A DNA stretch of 64,000 bases from contig CAMVLL010000001.1 of assembly GCA_947168315.1 (NCBI GenBank), forward strand, positions 1-64,000, written 5' to 3'. Below the pieces are notes generated by a model, which ran no database searches, was not told where the DNA came from, and saw nothing but the letters and a program-made list of their open reading frames with translations. Made by a program: the position numbers and the translations under genes. This DNA is from an uncultured Bacteroidota bacterium (GTDB taxonomy: Bacteria; Bacteroidota; Bacteroidia; Bacteroidales; Bacteroidaceae). Positions within the stretch are counted from its first letter, which is position 1, and each line of letters begins with the position of its first letter. Below are positions 28,701-38,066 of this stretch, piece by piece.

Positions 28701-31472
28701 TCCTGAGAACACATCATACAACAAATACACGTTCTCCTCGCTTGTTCCGATATACAAAGCTGGAGGATTCGACGCATCAAACTCATTTCCTGTCTGATAC
28801 CACCAATCAGTCTTATACTCTGGCAGTTTCTTATCGTTTAAAGAAAGGAGAAGGATATCCTCCGATGCCTTACAAATGCGTCCTTGATCATCCTTGGCTT
28901 CAATCTTAATCCGGTATCTGCCTGACGGTTGCTCAAATAGTTTTTCCCAATTCCATGGCGCATTTGCCTCCTTTTCACCCTCATCGAGCTTCTTTACCTC
29001 TTTATATAGATAGTTATCTGACTTTTCTTCCGCTGATAGAGCATCCAATTCTTCCTGTGTTCGCTTTGCGAGTTGGTACAATTCATAGTGAACATTCACT
29101 TGAATAGGCTCATGCGACAGGTTGTATGCACCGAAAAGAATCTGATTCCTATTCTCTTTGATGACCTCATTACCATTAGGCAGACCTCCTATTTGAAGAA
29201 TCAAGGAGGTAGAACCCAACGGTATGGATGTTGTTCCTGTTTGTGTCTCTCCACCCATCGATGTCACATCCGCTGATATATGGAACGAATAATAACGACG
29301 ATAGAGAGGAGCACCGTCTTCTACCAACAACTTCACCGGAACCGTAAAGTTACCGTCGTCATCGGTCGTCACATCCCCATCCCATGAAGCAGAGTTAGAG
29401 AAGAACCACCAGTCACGCCGCTCTATTCTGTAATGTACATTGGCTTGCTGAACAGGAACACTGGCAAAGGTCATGGCCTTACCTTTCACAGAGATGGAAT
29501 CTCCTTGCTGATATTGTTCTTTTACATCCTCAAAGGTCACCTCAAAGGTTGGACGTTTATACTCTTCCATGCGAATAGTTGCCTGACTATTCACAGAAGC
29601 ACGGTCAGTCATCTTTGCTCTTATCGTAAACTGTCCGGTCAAGCCTCCAGAAGGCAACGTGAACTGATCACTGAAACTACCGAACTCATTGGTTCTTACG
29701 TTCCGTTTTTCTACCTCTTTCCAATTACTGTCGATCAGAGTCAGTTCAATACTTTGATCAGGCAATGCCCTCAAGTCATCTTTCATCTGATCATTCAAGA
29801 AGCCGGATACATAAACGGTTTGTCCGGGACGATAAATGGAACGATCGGTAAACAGTTTGAGATGATATGAGCGTTTTGCTTCCTCCTGCTTCGTATAATT
29901 TGTCATCCACAGGCGATCGAGGTCCATGGCCTCATCACCAGGTTTTGTAGCATGCAGGTAGTATCCACGTTCCTTGTCTTGCAAAACGACTGTACCTTGC
30001 TCATCCACCTTCACTTTCTCAACCTGTTGATAGACATTTCTATCCAATTTGTAGACAACGATTGAAGCATCCTTCACAGGATGTCCAGTTTCTGAGTCCA
30101 CCACCACCAGCTCCTGACGTTTTTCAGGCAATGGTCGGTTAATAATTCGCATCGTTGTGACATGCAAATATGCACCATTGGTGTGTTTTACCAACATATT
30201 ATCAGGAATAGCCCTGATATAATATAGTCCACAGTCTGGCGCTTGTACTTGAACGACAGTGGTTTTTGTCTTATAATCATCGGTCGGCACCAAGTCGAAG
30301 TGTTCCTCTTTATAGAGTTTGGCATATCTCGCCAACACCGTCTCCTGTTTTTCAAACAAAACGGACGAATAGACAGGCAGATTAATCTTGTAGATATACA
30401 GTTTCACACCCGTCACGTTCTGATACGAGATGCTCACATCCACTTTCTTTTGCGGATATGAGGCAGGAACGGATAAGTCGAGCGACGGTTCAAGTATCAT
30501 GCCTTCGATATTCTTGAACGCATTGATATTTTCATACTTAGGAAACTTTCTTATTGCCTCACGAGCAAGTCCTAAGCGCTCCTTTGGCTGATCAATTCGA
30601 AGTTTATTCTCACTGCAATATGCTAGATAAACATCTGGCAAGGCCTTGTCCGTAGGATAATCCGCAATCCATCTCTTGTACAGTTCTATCCGCTGCCCCT
30701 CATCCATAAAGGAAGGGAATGTTCCACGAAGATATTTAAGGAAGTCCAAGGCCGTCAGTAACCATGCCGAACGCTCTTTCCCATTATCGTACGTTTCCAA
30801 CATCGCCTGATAAGTTTGAACGATAGCCGCATTGACATCACAGTCGCTAGCAGGCTCTATCTTTGCCTTCAACAAGGAGTCAAAGTCATGGATATTCTTC
30901 GGCAAAAATTCGGTCTGATTGCCCTCTCGGGAAGCATCCCAACGATGTTCTTCTAAGATAGAAATGGCTCTCCGAGCCAAGAACTCATACAAATTATTAT
31001 TGAAATAGTCTATACTGGTAGGGCCTGATCCCACCAAAGGGTCGTAATCTGACGCGGAAATCTTCTTTAATGATTTGACATCTGCAATCGAAAGCATCAG
31101 CTTATCGAAGGCAGGTTTCACTTCTTCTTCCATCTTACAACCTGCCCAGATAGAATATAGAACAGCTTGATCCTTCTTGTCGGTAGTTGAATCAGCCCAA
31201 CTTAGCAGTTTTTCCATGTCCACCTTCAGACTGTCACGGGAAATCCGATAACGATAGTCCATACCAGTGAGGAAAGCCTTCATCATCTGAGGAACTTGAT
31301 GCTCTTTTTCAGCTTTATCATAAATCTGCTGGACCACTTTCAAAGCGGACTTCGGCAGGTCTTTCTTTTCAAATTCAACTACACTCTTCCATAGTGATTG
31401 ATAGGTTTGAGCATTACTTTGTGAACTAAATAAACTCATCATAACAACAATAAAAAATAAAACACGTTTCAT
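25707..31472 (-). CDS. Alpha-2-macroglobulin family protein
   Basis: 1921 aa; KLFTDRSIYRPGQTVYVSGFLND; TEEAVQEEGTQEQTVSVRENFNETAFFFPQLRTNENGEVSIAFTLPESLTQWNFKAFAHT; LQPNMPRFVRIGD. Confidence 0.93.
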   Translation of the reverse strand: MKRVLFFIVVMMSLFSSQSNAQTYQSLWKSVVEFEKKDLPKSALKVVQQIYDKAEKEHQVPQMMKAFLTGMDYRYRISRDSLKVDMEKLLSWADSTTDKKDQAVLYSIWAGCKMEEEVKPAFDKLMLSIADVKSLKKISASDYDPLVGSGPTSIDYFNNNLYEFLARRAISILEEHRWDASREGNQTEFLPKNIHDFDSLLKAKIEPASDCDVNAAIVQTYQAMLETYDNGKERSAWLLTALDFLKYLRGTFPSFMDEGQRIELYKRWIADYPTDKALPDVYLAYCSENKLRIDQPKERLGLAREAIRKFPKYENINAFKNIEGMILEPSLDLSVPASYPQKKVDVSISYQNVTGVKLYIYKINLPVYSSVLFEKQETVLARYAKLYKEEHFDLVPTDDYKTKTTVVQVQAPDCGLYYIRAIPDNMLVKHTNGAYLHVTTMRIINRPLPEKRQELVVVDSETGHPVKDASIVVYKLDRNVYQQVEKVKVDEQGTVVLQDKERGYYLHATKPGDEAMDLDRLWMTNYTKQEEAKRSYHLKLFTDRSIYRPGQTVYVSGFLNDQMKDDLRALPDQSIELTLIDSNWKEVEKRNVRTNEFGSFSDQFTLPSGGLTGQFTIRAKMTDRASVNSQATIRMEEYKRPTFEVTFEDVKEQYQQGDSISVKGKAMTFASVPVQQANVHYRIERRDWWFFSNSASWDGDVTTDDDGNFTVPVKLLVEDGAPLYRRYYSFHISADVTSMGGETQTGTTSIPLGSTSLILQIGGLPNGNEVIKENRNQILFGAYNLSHEPIQVNVHYELYQLAKRTQEELDALSAEEKSDNYLYKEVKKLDEGEKEANAPWNWEKLFEQPSGRYRIKIEAKDDQGRICKASEDILLLSLNDKKLPEYKTDWWYQTGNEFDASNPPALYIGTSEENVYLLYDVFSGNQRLESRRMIISDEIVKLSYPYKQEYGDGILVTWAFVRNGNLISRRSEFIRSRPDKKLVMKWKVFRDKLLPGQQEEWRLSIAGPDGKPAEAEMLAMMYDASLDKLYSHSVYWAPYFQRFVPRSIWQIKNVQGASSHASVPYHYLDEKSKVYSELIIPFTRFYGRILMSRSKGVMYDMAEAPMAMIVSMKSARSMDDGNMVVAEAAEEVMAMGARQSETEEAVQEEGTQEQTVSVRENFNETAFFFPQLRTNENGEVSIAFTLPESLTQWNFKAFAHTQQMDYGMLNERITASKDFMLQPNMPRFVRIGDDAHITAQVMNRSEGQVNGTVRMELLDPETNKVIHKESMPFTVEAGKTVAADFHFLVTDQYPMLIVRMVADGGTFSDGEQHYLPVLSNRQWITETIPFYINGKGEKTYSLESLFNHHSQTATSKKMALELTANPAWYAVQALPTMSNPENESAISWATSYYANSLAQHISDTHPKLKQVFEQWQAEGKDKESLISQLEKNQELKNLLLQETPWVLEAESETAQRQRLSTLFDLNEMRNKLSIAEKKLLELQKSDGGWSWFEGMKSNRYITTSVMEMLSRLQMLTGKSFGGNVNQMYSRAMDYLQNQAKEEYTRMKDFEKKNPKSDLCPSENTLDFLYIWSLSHRDADLGKQTGEFKTMMDYFLDKVVKHPHALTIYGKARTSVILYDFGRKEKAQEFFQSLMEYTVYTDEMGRYYDSPSAYYSWCSYLIPTEVAAIEAVNRLTKNQQTIDEMQRWLLRQKQTQMWETPIASVNAVYALLNTGERDLLANEGGIKVKVGKTIVEPSEKDAPLGYVKQSIPDKDMEAKSLSVEKTTDGVSWGAVYAQYFEDMDKVEADGKSLTIKKELLKNGQLIDRTTSLQIGDKVTVRLTVQSDRDIDFVQIKDERAACMEPTDVLSGYRWKGVLGLYQSTRDAATLFFVDMFRKGEYVIEYQVFINRKGTYSAGAASIQSAYAPEFSGRSSGKVISVE

Positions 31473-31595
31473 CTTGTTCTCTATTTTTTTTAAAGAAACA
31501 AAAGTTATGCCATAATACGGCTTTTTGAACCGTTAAATTAAACAAAAAAGGCTGATTTCTAACTTTTTCATACGTTTCTTAACGGATGTTTTACG

Positions 31596-31603
31596 TATAT
31601 TTG
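31596..31603 (+). promoter_or_regulatory. -7 motif upstream of the SDR gene
   Basis: TATATTTG, 28 bp before the start codon. Confidence 0.4.
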
Positions 31604-31630
31604 TGATAACAGTAATCAATATATAAGAAT

Positions 31631-32392
31631 ATGGACAAGAAAACAGTTTTGATAACAGGAGCAACCTCTGGTATTGGCTTGGGATGCGCCTGTAAATTTG
31701 CCCGACACGGATACAAAATCATCCTGAACGGAAGGAAACAAGAGAAGTTAGATGCCATCAAACAGAATCTGACATCCACTTTCGGTGCAGAAGTTTGTAT
31801 TGCTCTCTTTGATGTACGTGACCGACAGGCTGCACAAACTGCCTTGGAACAATTACCGGAAGAGTACAAACAGATTGATGTCCTTGTCAACAATGCCGGT
31901 TTAGTCTTTGGCGTGGACAAGGAATGGGAAGGAAACCTGGATGAATGGGAGATTATGCTCGACACAAATATCAAAGGATTGCTGGCGATGACCCGATTGG
32001 TTGTCCCTGGTATGGTGGAAAGAGGTCGTGGACATATTATCAATATCGGAAGTATCGCAGGCGACTATACATATCCGGGTGGAAGCGTGTACTGTGCTAC
32101 GAAAGCGGCAGTGAAAATGTTGTCGGACGGATTACGAATCGACTTGGTAGACACACCTCTTCGTGTGACAAATATCAAGCCGGGACTGGTGGAGACCAAT
32201 TTTTCCGTAACACGCTATCGCGGCGATAAAGCAGCAGCCGATAAGGTTTACCAAGGCATTCATCCGCTCAATGGTGATGATATCGCCGAAGTCGTTTACT
32301 GGACTGCCTCCGTACCTGATTACATGCAGATTGCCGAAGTATTGGTACTACCGACCAATCAGGCGACAGGAACCATCGTATATAGAAAATAA
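31631..32392 (+). CDS. SDR family NAD(P)-dependent oxidoreductase
   Basis: VLITGATSGIGLGCACKFA; NNAGLVFG; YCATKAAVKMLSDGLR. Confidence 0.94.
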   Translation: MDKKTVLITGATSGIGLGCACKFARHGYKIILNGRKQEKLDAIKQNLTSTFGAEVCIALFDVRDRQAAQTALEQLPEEYKQIDVLVNNAGLVFGVDKEWEGNLDEWEIMLDTNIKGLLAMTRLVVPGMVERGRGHIINIGSIAGDYTYPGGSVYCATKAAVKMLSDGLRIDLVDTPLRVTNIKPGLVETNFSVTRYRGDKAAADKVYQGIHPLNGDDIAEVVYWTASVPDYMQIAEVLVLPTNQATGTIVYRK

Positions 32393-32404
32393 ATGGTATA
32401 TGTA

Positions 32405-32440
32405 AAGAGGGCACTTCGATTTGAAGTGCCCTCTTTTTTT
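32405..32440. terminator. Terminator between convergent SDR and murF
   Basis: AAGAGGGCACTTC-gatt-TGAAGTGCCCTCTTTTTTT. Confidence 0.88.
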
Positions 32441-33731
32441 ATAGTATCTCCTGCAGCTGTGCCAACTTCATACTGTTGGATCCTTTAATAAGGATGTACA
32501 TATTCTCGGGAAGATGTTGCGCTAGAACGACTTTCAACGCTTCGACATCCGGATAATGTTCGTAGCCGGTGTTTACCTTTCCGAACTCCTCTCCTACCAA
32601 GATCACACGGTCGAAGTCACAAGTCGACAAGTATTCAAGCACTTTCTGATGAGCCTCCACACTGCTGGCACCCAGTTCTCGCATATCGCCCAAGATCACC
32701 ATCTTATGGGGCACGTTCATGATACGGAAATTCTCCAACGCAGCATGCATACTGGTTGGATTTGCGTTATAGGCATCCACCACTAAATGGTTATGTTCCG
32801 TCTCAGTCAGTTGAGAACGGTTGTTATGAGGCACATATTCCTCCAAAGCCTCACAAATAGCAGGTGCAGGCACATGGAAGAAACAACCGATTGTGATAGC
32901 AGCCAAGGCATTTTTCAGATTATATGATCCAATCAGATGGGTTTTCACCTCATGTTCTTTGCCTTCAAACGACCATTTGAATGTGAGGAACGGATCACAT
33001 GGGCCCAATGTCCCTTTGACATAAAGATCGTCACCTTCCGTTCCGTAGGAAATCACTGTCAGATCTTGCGAACGTGCTTTTAGATGCTCATTTTCCGCAT
33101 CCATGAAAACGGTATGCCAACCATGTACCCGCAAATAGTCATACAATTCACACTTTGTGTTCAACACCCCTTCAAATGATCCGAATCCTTCCAGATGAGC
33201 CATTCCCACATTTGTGATGATTCCATAGTCTGGGTCTGCGATATCGACCAATTCCTTGATATCACCAGGATGACTTGCTCCCATCTCCACTACCGCCATA
33301 TCCAGATCTTCGTTCAATTTCAACAAAGTCAAAGGTACACCGATTTGATTGTTTAGATTTCCTTCAGTCGCTAAGATTTGATATTTCTTACGCAGGACAG
33401 CGGCAATCAATTCTTTTGTCGTAGTCTTACCATTTGTTCCGGTGATACCAATGATTGGAATTCCAATCTCATGACGATGAAGTTTAGCCAACTTCTGAAG
33501 AGTCTCCAAAACATTCTTTACCAAAAAGATTCGTGGATTACCATTTACATATTGCTCTTCATCTACAACCGCATATCGGCATCCCTTCTCCAAGGCAGCC
33601 TCAGCAAAAGCATTTCCATTAAAATTACTGCCTTTCAAGGCGAAAAACATTGATCCTTCTGGGCAATGACGAGAGTCTGTCGTCACCATCCCACATTCAA
33701 TAAAATAGTCATAAAGTCTTAATAGTGTCAT
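32439..33731 (-). CDS. murF: UDP-N-acetylmuramoyl-tripeptide--D-alanyl-D-alanine ligase
   Basis: GITGTNGKTTTKELIAAVL; TDSRHCPEGSMFFALKG; VVDAYNANPTSMHAAL; start set at MTLLRLYDYF rather than the longer ORF. Confidence 0.93.
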   Translation of the reverse strand: MTLLRLYDYFIECGMVTTDSRHCPEGSMFFALKGSNFNGNAFAEAALEKGCRYAVVDEEQYVNGNPRIFLVKNVLETLQKLAKLHRHEIGIPIIGITGTNGKTTTKELIAAVLRKKYQILATEGNLNNQIGVPLTLLKLNEDLDMAVVEMGASHPGDIKELVDIADPDYGIITNVGMAHLEGFGSFEGVLNTKCELYDYLRVHGWHTVFMDAENEHLKARSQDLTVISYGTEGDDLYVKGTLGPCDPFLTFKWSFEGKEHEVKTHLIGSYNLKNALAAITIGCFFHVPAPAICEALEEYVPHNNRSQLTETEHNHLVVDAYNANPTSMHAALENFRIMNVPHKMVILGDMRELGASSVEAHQKVLEYLSTCDFDRVILVGEEFGKVNTGYEHYPDVEALKVVLAQHLPENMYILIKGSNSMKLAQLQEIL

Positions 33732-33856
33732 GATTATTAGTTTTATTTGTCTAATTTCATGCAAATATACAGCTAACTTGCAAAAAAGAGTCAAGAAATA
33801 GGAGAAAAATCAATTATTGTCGTAAATTTGCTAAGCAAAACAGCCACGGACAAACG

Positions 33857-34690
33857 ATGAATAAACTGATAAATGTCAACGGCCAACTGATGGATTTTGA
33901 GCGCCCGAGAGTGATGGGTATACTGAACGTCACTCCAGATTCTTTCTATGCAGGAAGTCGTCAACAAACGGCTGATGATATCACACGCAGAGTACATCAG
34001 ATAATTGAGGAAGGTGGTGACATTATTGACATCGGCGCCTATTCATCCCGTCCTTTTGCCGAAGATGTATCGCCAGAAGAAGAGATGCGTCGGTTACGTC
34101 AAGGCTTGGGAATCGTACGAAAAGTTGCACCTGAGGCTATTATCTCGGTAGATACTTTTCGCTCGGACGTAGCAAGGATGTGCGTTGAGGAATTTGATGT
34201 AGCTATCATCAACGATATTTCGGGCGGGGAGATGGATCAACACATGTTTGCTACCATTGCCGAGTTACAGGTTCCCTATATTCTGATGCACATGAAGGGC
34301 ACTCCACAGGACATGCAGGTTAACCCTGGTTATGAGCATCTACTGAAAGAGGTGTTGTATTATTTCTCCAAGAAAGTGGCACAGTTGCATGACCTCGGGG
34401 TGAAAGATATCATCCTAGATCCCGGATTCGGGTTTGGGAAGACCATTGACGACAATTATTTGTTGCTGGAGCACTTGGATGATTTCCAAATACTCGAACT
34501 CCCGATATTGGTAGGCGTCTCACGTAAATCGATGATATACAAAGTTCTTGGAATAACGCCAGAAGATGCTCTCAATGGTACGACAGCCTTGAACACCATC
34601 GCCTTGATGAAAGGCGCTGACTTACTGAGGGTGCACGATGTGAGGGAGGCGACAGAAGTGATAAACATTGTTGAAAAGATAAAGAGATAA
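33857..34690 (+). CDS. folP: Dihydropteroate synthase
   Basis: RVMGILNVTPDSFYAGSRQ; DIGAYSSRPFAEDVS; ILDPGFGFGKTIDDNYLLL. Confidence 0.96.
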   Translation: MNKLINVNGQLMDFERPRVMGILNVTPDSFYAGSRQQTADDITRRVHQIIEEGGDIIDIGAYSSRPFAEDVSPEEEMRRLRQGLGIVRKVAPEAIISVDTFRSDVARMCVEEFDVAIINDISGGEMDQHMFATIAELQVPYILMHMKGTPQDMQVNPGYEHLLKEVLYYFSKKVAQLHDLGVKDIILDPGFGFGKTIDDNYLLLEHLDDFQILELPILVGVSRKSMIYKVLGITPEDALNGTTALNTIALMKGADLLRVHDVREATEVINIVEKIKR

Positions 34691-34692
34691 TT

Positions 34693-35457
34693 ATGTTTTT
34701 TGATTTTGGCATAAAAGACTTGGTCGACATATTACTGGTAGCATATATCTTGTACCAGACCTACCGACTGATGAAAGATTCCGGCTCTATCAACATCTTT
34801 ACCGGAGTGTTGATACTTATCGCCTTCTGGGTTGTCGTATCACAAGTGTTTGAGATGCGGTTGATGGGAGCCATCCTCGACAAGTTCATTAGCGTAGGTG
34901 CCATCGCACTGATTATTTTGTTCCAGGATGATATCCGGAAATTCCTCGTCCAGTTGGGATCACACAACCAGATTGGAAGTATTGTCAAGTTTTTCTCTCA
35001 TAACAAGAATGAAAAGATTGACCATTCCGACATCATGCCAATTGTCATGGCCTGTATGAGCATGAGTAAAGATAAGGTGGGAGCACTTATCGTCTTAGAG
35101 AAGTCGATGCCACTGAACGATATCATCCGTACTGGTGACGAGATTGATGCCAATGTCAACCAACGACTGATCGAGAATATCTTCTTTAAGAACAGTCCTC
35201 TGCACGATGGTGCCATGATTATCCGTAACAAACGAATCATCGCTGCAGGCTGTATCCTCCCCGTCTCACACGACATGGATATTCCAAAGGAACTGGGACT
35301 GCGCCACCGTGCCGCCATGGGTATCTCACAGGAGACCGACGCCATGGCCATCATTGTTTCGGAAGAGACTGGTGGCATCTCCATCGCTTATAAAGGACAG
35401 TTCCATTTGCATCTGACAGCAGAAGAGTTGGAACGAATGATTACCTCTGTAGAATAA
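34693..35457 (+). CDS. cdaA: Diadenylate cyclase CdaA (DisA_N domain)
   Basis: FKNSPLHDGAMIIRNKRIIAAGCILP; LGLRHRAAMGISQETDAMAIIVSEETG; N-terminal TM. Confidence 0.95.
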   Translation: MFFDFGIKDLVDILLVAYILYQTYRLMKDSGSINIFTGVLILIAFWVVVSQVFEMRLMGAILDKFISVGAIALIILFQDDIRKFLVQLGSHNQIGSIVKFFSHNKNEKIDHSDIMPIVMACMSMSKDKVGALIVLEKSMPLNDIIRTGDEIDANVNQRLIENIFFKNSPLHDGAMIIRNKRIIAAGCILPVSHDMDIPKELGLRHRAAMGISQETDAMAIIVSEETGGISIAYKGQFHLHLTAEELERMITSVE

Positions 35458-35558
35458 GCCTTTGGGCGATATAAAAAATGCAAGTGTTTAGCCTTTTTAT
35501 GATAAATATTAGCTAAATTTGCGGAAACCTTAGAAAATAATAATTAATAGATAGTATC

Positions 35559-36572
35559 ATGGATTTATTTACTCAACTCGTAGAACGTGCAAAGGCTAAC
35601 AAGCAACGCATCGTTCTTCCAGAAGGTACTGAAGAACGTACCTTGAAAGCAGCCGACCGTATTCTGGCTGAGGACATTGCTGACCTGACGATTATCGGTA
35701 ATACCGCTGAAATCAAGAAGTTGGCAGAAGAATGGGGATTGAAGCATCTCGATAAAGCGACAATTCTCGATCCGGAAACCAACCCGAAGAAAGAAGAATA
35801 TGCACAAGTATTGTGTGAGCTCCGTAAGAAAAAGGGAATGACCATTGAAGAAGCTCGCAAGAAAATGCTTGATCCTCTCTACTTAGGCTGTATGATCATC
35901 AAGATGGGTGAGGCAGACGGTCAGTTAGCTGGTGCACGCAACACAACTGGTGATGTTCTGCGTCCTGCTCTTCAGATTATTAAGACAGCTCCGGGTATCA
36001 CTTGCGTATCAGGTGGTATGATTCTGGTAACAGAAGCCAAAGAATATGGTGAGGATGGTGTAGTAGTGATAGGTGACGTAGCTGTAACCCCAATGCCGGA
36101 TGCAAACCAATTGGCTCAGATCGCTGTATGTACCGCACAAACTGCCAAAGCAGTTGCCGGTATTGAACCAAGAGTAGCTATGTTAAGCTTCTCAACAAAG
36201 GGTTCGGCAAAGCATGAGGTAGTCGACAAAGTGGTTGAAGCCTTGGCTATCGCAAAGGAAATGAATCCGAACCTTTTGGTGGATGGCGAATTGCAGGCTG
36301 ACGCCGCTCTGGTTCCAAGAGTAGGTGCTTCCAAAGCTCCGGGATCTCCAGTTGCCGGTAAAGCAAATGTACTCATCGTTCCTTGTCTGGAAGTAGGAAA
36401 CATCGCCTATAAGCTGGTTGAGCGTTTGGGACATGCTATCGCAGTTGGCCCAATCCTGCAAGGTATCGCACGCCCAGTGAACGACTTGTCACGCGGATGC
36501 TCTACAGAAGATGTATATAAGATGATCGCCATCACGGCAAACCAAGCTATTGCAGCAAAAGCAAATCAATAA
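35559..36572 (+). CDS. pta: Phosphate acetyltransferase
   Basis: IVLPEGTEERTLKAA; MLSFSTKGSAKHE; ADAALVPRVGASKAPGSPVAGKANVLIVP. Confidence 0.96.
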   Translation: MDLFTQLVERAKANKQRIVLPEGTEERTLKAADRILAEDIADLTIIGNTAEIKKLAEEWGLKHLDKATILDPETNPKKEEYAQVLCELRKKKGMTIEEARKKMLDPLYLGCMIIKMGEADGQLAGARNTTGDVLRPALQIIKTAPGITCVSGGMILVTEAKEYGEDGVVVIGDVAVTPMPDANQLAQIAVCTAQTAKAVAGIEPRVAMLSFSTKGSAKHEVVDKVVEALAIAKEMNPNLLVDGELQADAALVPRVGASKAPGSPVAGKANVLIVPCLEVGNIAYKLVERLGHAIAVGPILQGIARPVNDLSRGCSTEDVYKMIAITANQAIAAKANQ

Positions 36573-36593
36573 TTAACCAGAAAATAGATCAAT

Positions 36594-37805
36594 ATGAAGA
36601 TATTAGTATTAAACTGTGGAAGTTCATCCATCAAGTATAAGTTGTTCGACATGGATTCGAACAAGGTCATTGCTAAAGGTGGTGTAGAAAAACTGGGTAT
36701 GCCTGGAGCATTCCTTGAGCTTAAATTGCCAAATGGTGAGAAGGTCTTAATCGAGAAGGAGATGCAGGAACATACAGCCGGTGTGGAATTTATCTTGGAG
36801 AATTTGTTACACCCTGTACATGGTGCCATCAAATCATTGGATGAGATCGATGCTGTAGGTCATCGTATCGTTCACGGTGGTGAGCATTTCAACCAGTCCG
36901 TACTCCTTGATGAGAAGATGTTGGAAGTTATCGAGTCTTGCAATGACTTAGCTCCGTTGCACAATCCTGCAAACCTAAAGGGTGTTGCCGCTATCAGCAA
37001 GACCATGCCGAAAGTTCCTCAGGTCGGTGTCTTTGATACGGCTTTCCATCAGACCATGCCGAAATATGCTTATCTCTATGCTATCCCATACGAACTATAC
37101 AAAAAATATGGCATCCGTCGTTATGGCTTCCACGGAACATCCCACCGTTATGTATCCAAACGGGTATGCGAATATTTGGGTATCAAACAAGAAGGTACAC
37201 GCATCATCACTTGCCACATCGGTAACGGCGCTTCTATCGCAGCTGTGAAGGATGGCAAATGTATTGATACGTCAATGGGATTAACTCCACTGGAAGGATG
37301 TATCATGGGAACTCGTAGTGGTGACATCGATCCGGGAGCTATCATTTATATGATGAGCAAACTTGGTTTGGACACAAATGGAATTTCTGATTTGCTGAAC
37401 AAGAAGTCGGGTATGCTGGGTGTTTCCGGCGTATCTTCCGATATGCGTGAGATTGAGGATGCGATTGTTGAAGGTAATAAACAGTGTGTTTTAGCTGAGG
37501 AGATGTATTTCTACCGCATTCGTAAGTACATCGGTGCATACGCTGCAGCCATGGGTGGTGTTGATATCATCGTCTTTGCAGGTGGTGTTGGTGAGAACCA
37601 GTGGAACTCTCGTGAATTCTCTTGCGAAGGTCTGGATTTCTTGGGCGTTAAGATTGATAAGGAGTTCAACCGTACTATCTGGCGCAGCACATTGCGCGAG
37701 GCTGTAGTATCTACTCCTGATTCTAAGGTGAAGGTTGTCGTTATCCCTACCGACGAGGAACTGATGATTGCAACAGATACCATGGATATCTTGAAGAAAC
37801 TTTGA
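36594..37805 (+). CDS. ackA: Acetate kinase
   Basis: KILVLNCGSSSIKYKLFDM; HRIVHGG; RYGFHGTSHRYVS; CHIGNGASIAAVKDGKCIDTSMG. Confidence 0.97.
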   Translation: MKILVLNCGSSSIKYKLFDMDSNKVIAKGGVEKLGMPGAFLELKLPNGEKVLIEKEMQEHTAGVEFILENLLHPVHGAIKSLDEIDAVGHRIVHGGEHFNQSVLLDEKMLEVIESCNDLAPLHNPANLKGVAAISKTMPKVPQVGVFDTAFHQTMPKYAYLYAIPYELYKKYGIRRYGFHGTSHRYVSKRVCEYLGIKQEGTRIITCHIGNGASIAAVKDGKCIDTSMGLTPLEGCIMGTRSGDIDPGAIIYMMSKLGLDTNGISDLLNKKSGMLGVSGVSSDMREIEDAIVEGNKQCVLAEEMYFYRIRKYIGAYAAAMGGVDIIVFAGGVGENQWNSREFSCEGLDFLGVKIDKEFNRTIWRSTLREAVVSTPDSKVKVVVIPTDEELMIATDTMDILKKL

Positions 37806-37919
37806 TCAAACAGATTATTTCCTATACAATAAAGGCGTGTCAATCGATACGCCATTATTATTTATAAAGTATTCATCCTTCCCCCATACGTCATTAAATT
37901 CCCATATTCCACCCTACCC

Positions 37920-38004
37920 TTTCAAAAACTCGACGTTTGGCTTCAGAAACTTGATATTTCTGTGCAAAAACTCGAAGATCATCGTGCAAAAACACGATGA
38001 TTGA
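37920..38004. repeat. Degenerate 21-bp tandem array, four units (related to 12261-12365)
   Basis: tttcaaaaactcgacgtttgg / cttcagaaacttgatatttct / gtgcaaaaactcgaagatcat / (c) gtgcaaaaacacgatgattga. Confidence 0.75.
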
Positions 38005-38066
38005 AAAACAAAATATGGTGAGAAAAAGTAAAAACTCAACAATGACAACTGTAAAGCAAGAAAGTA

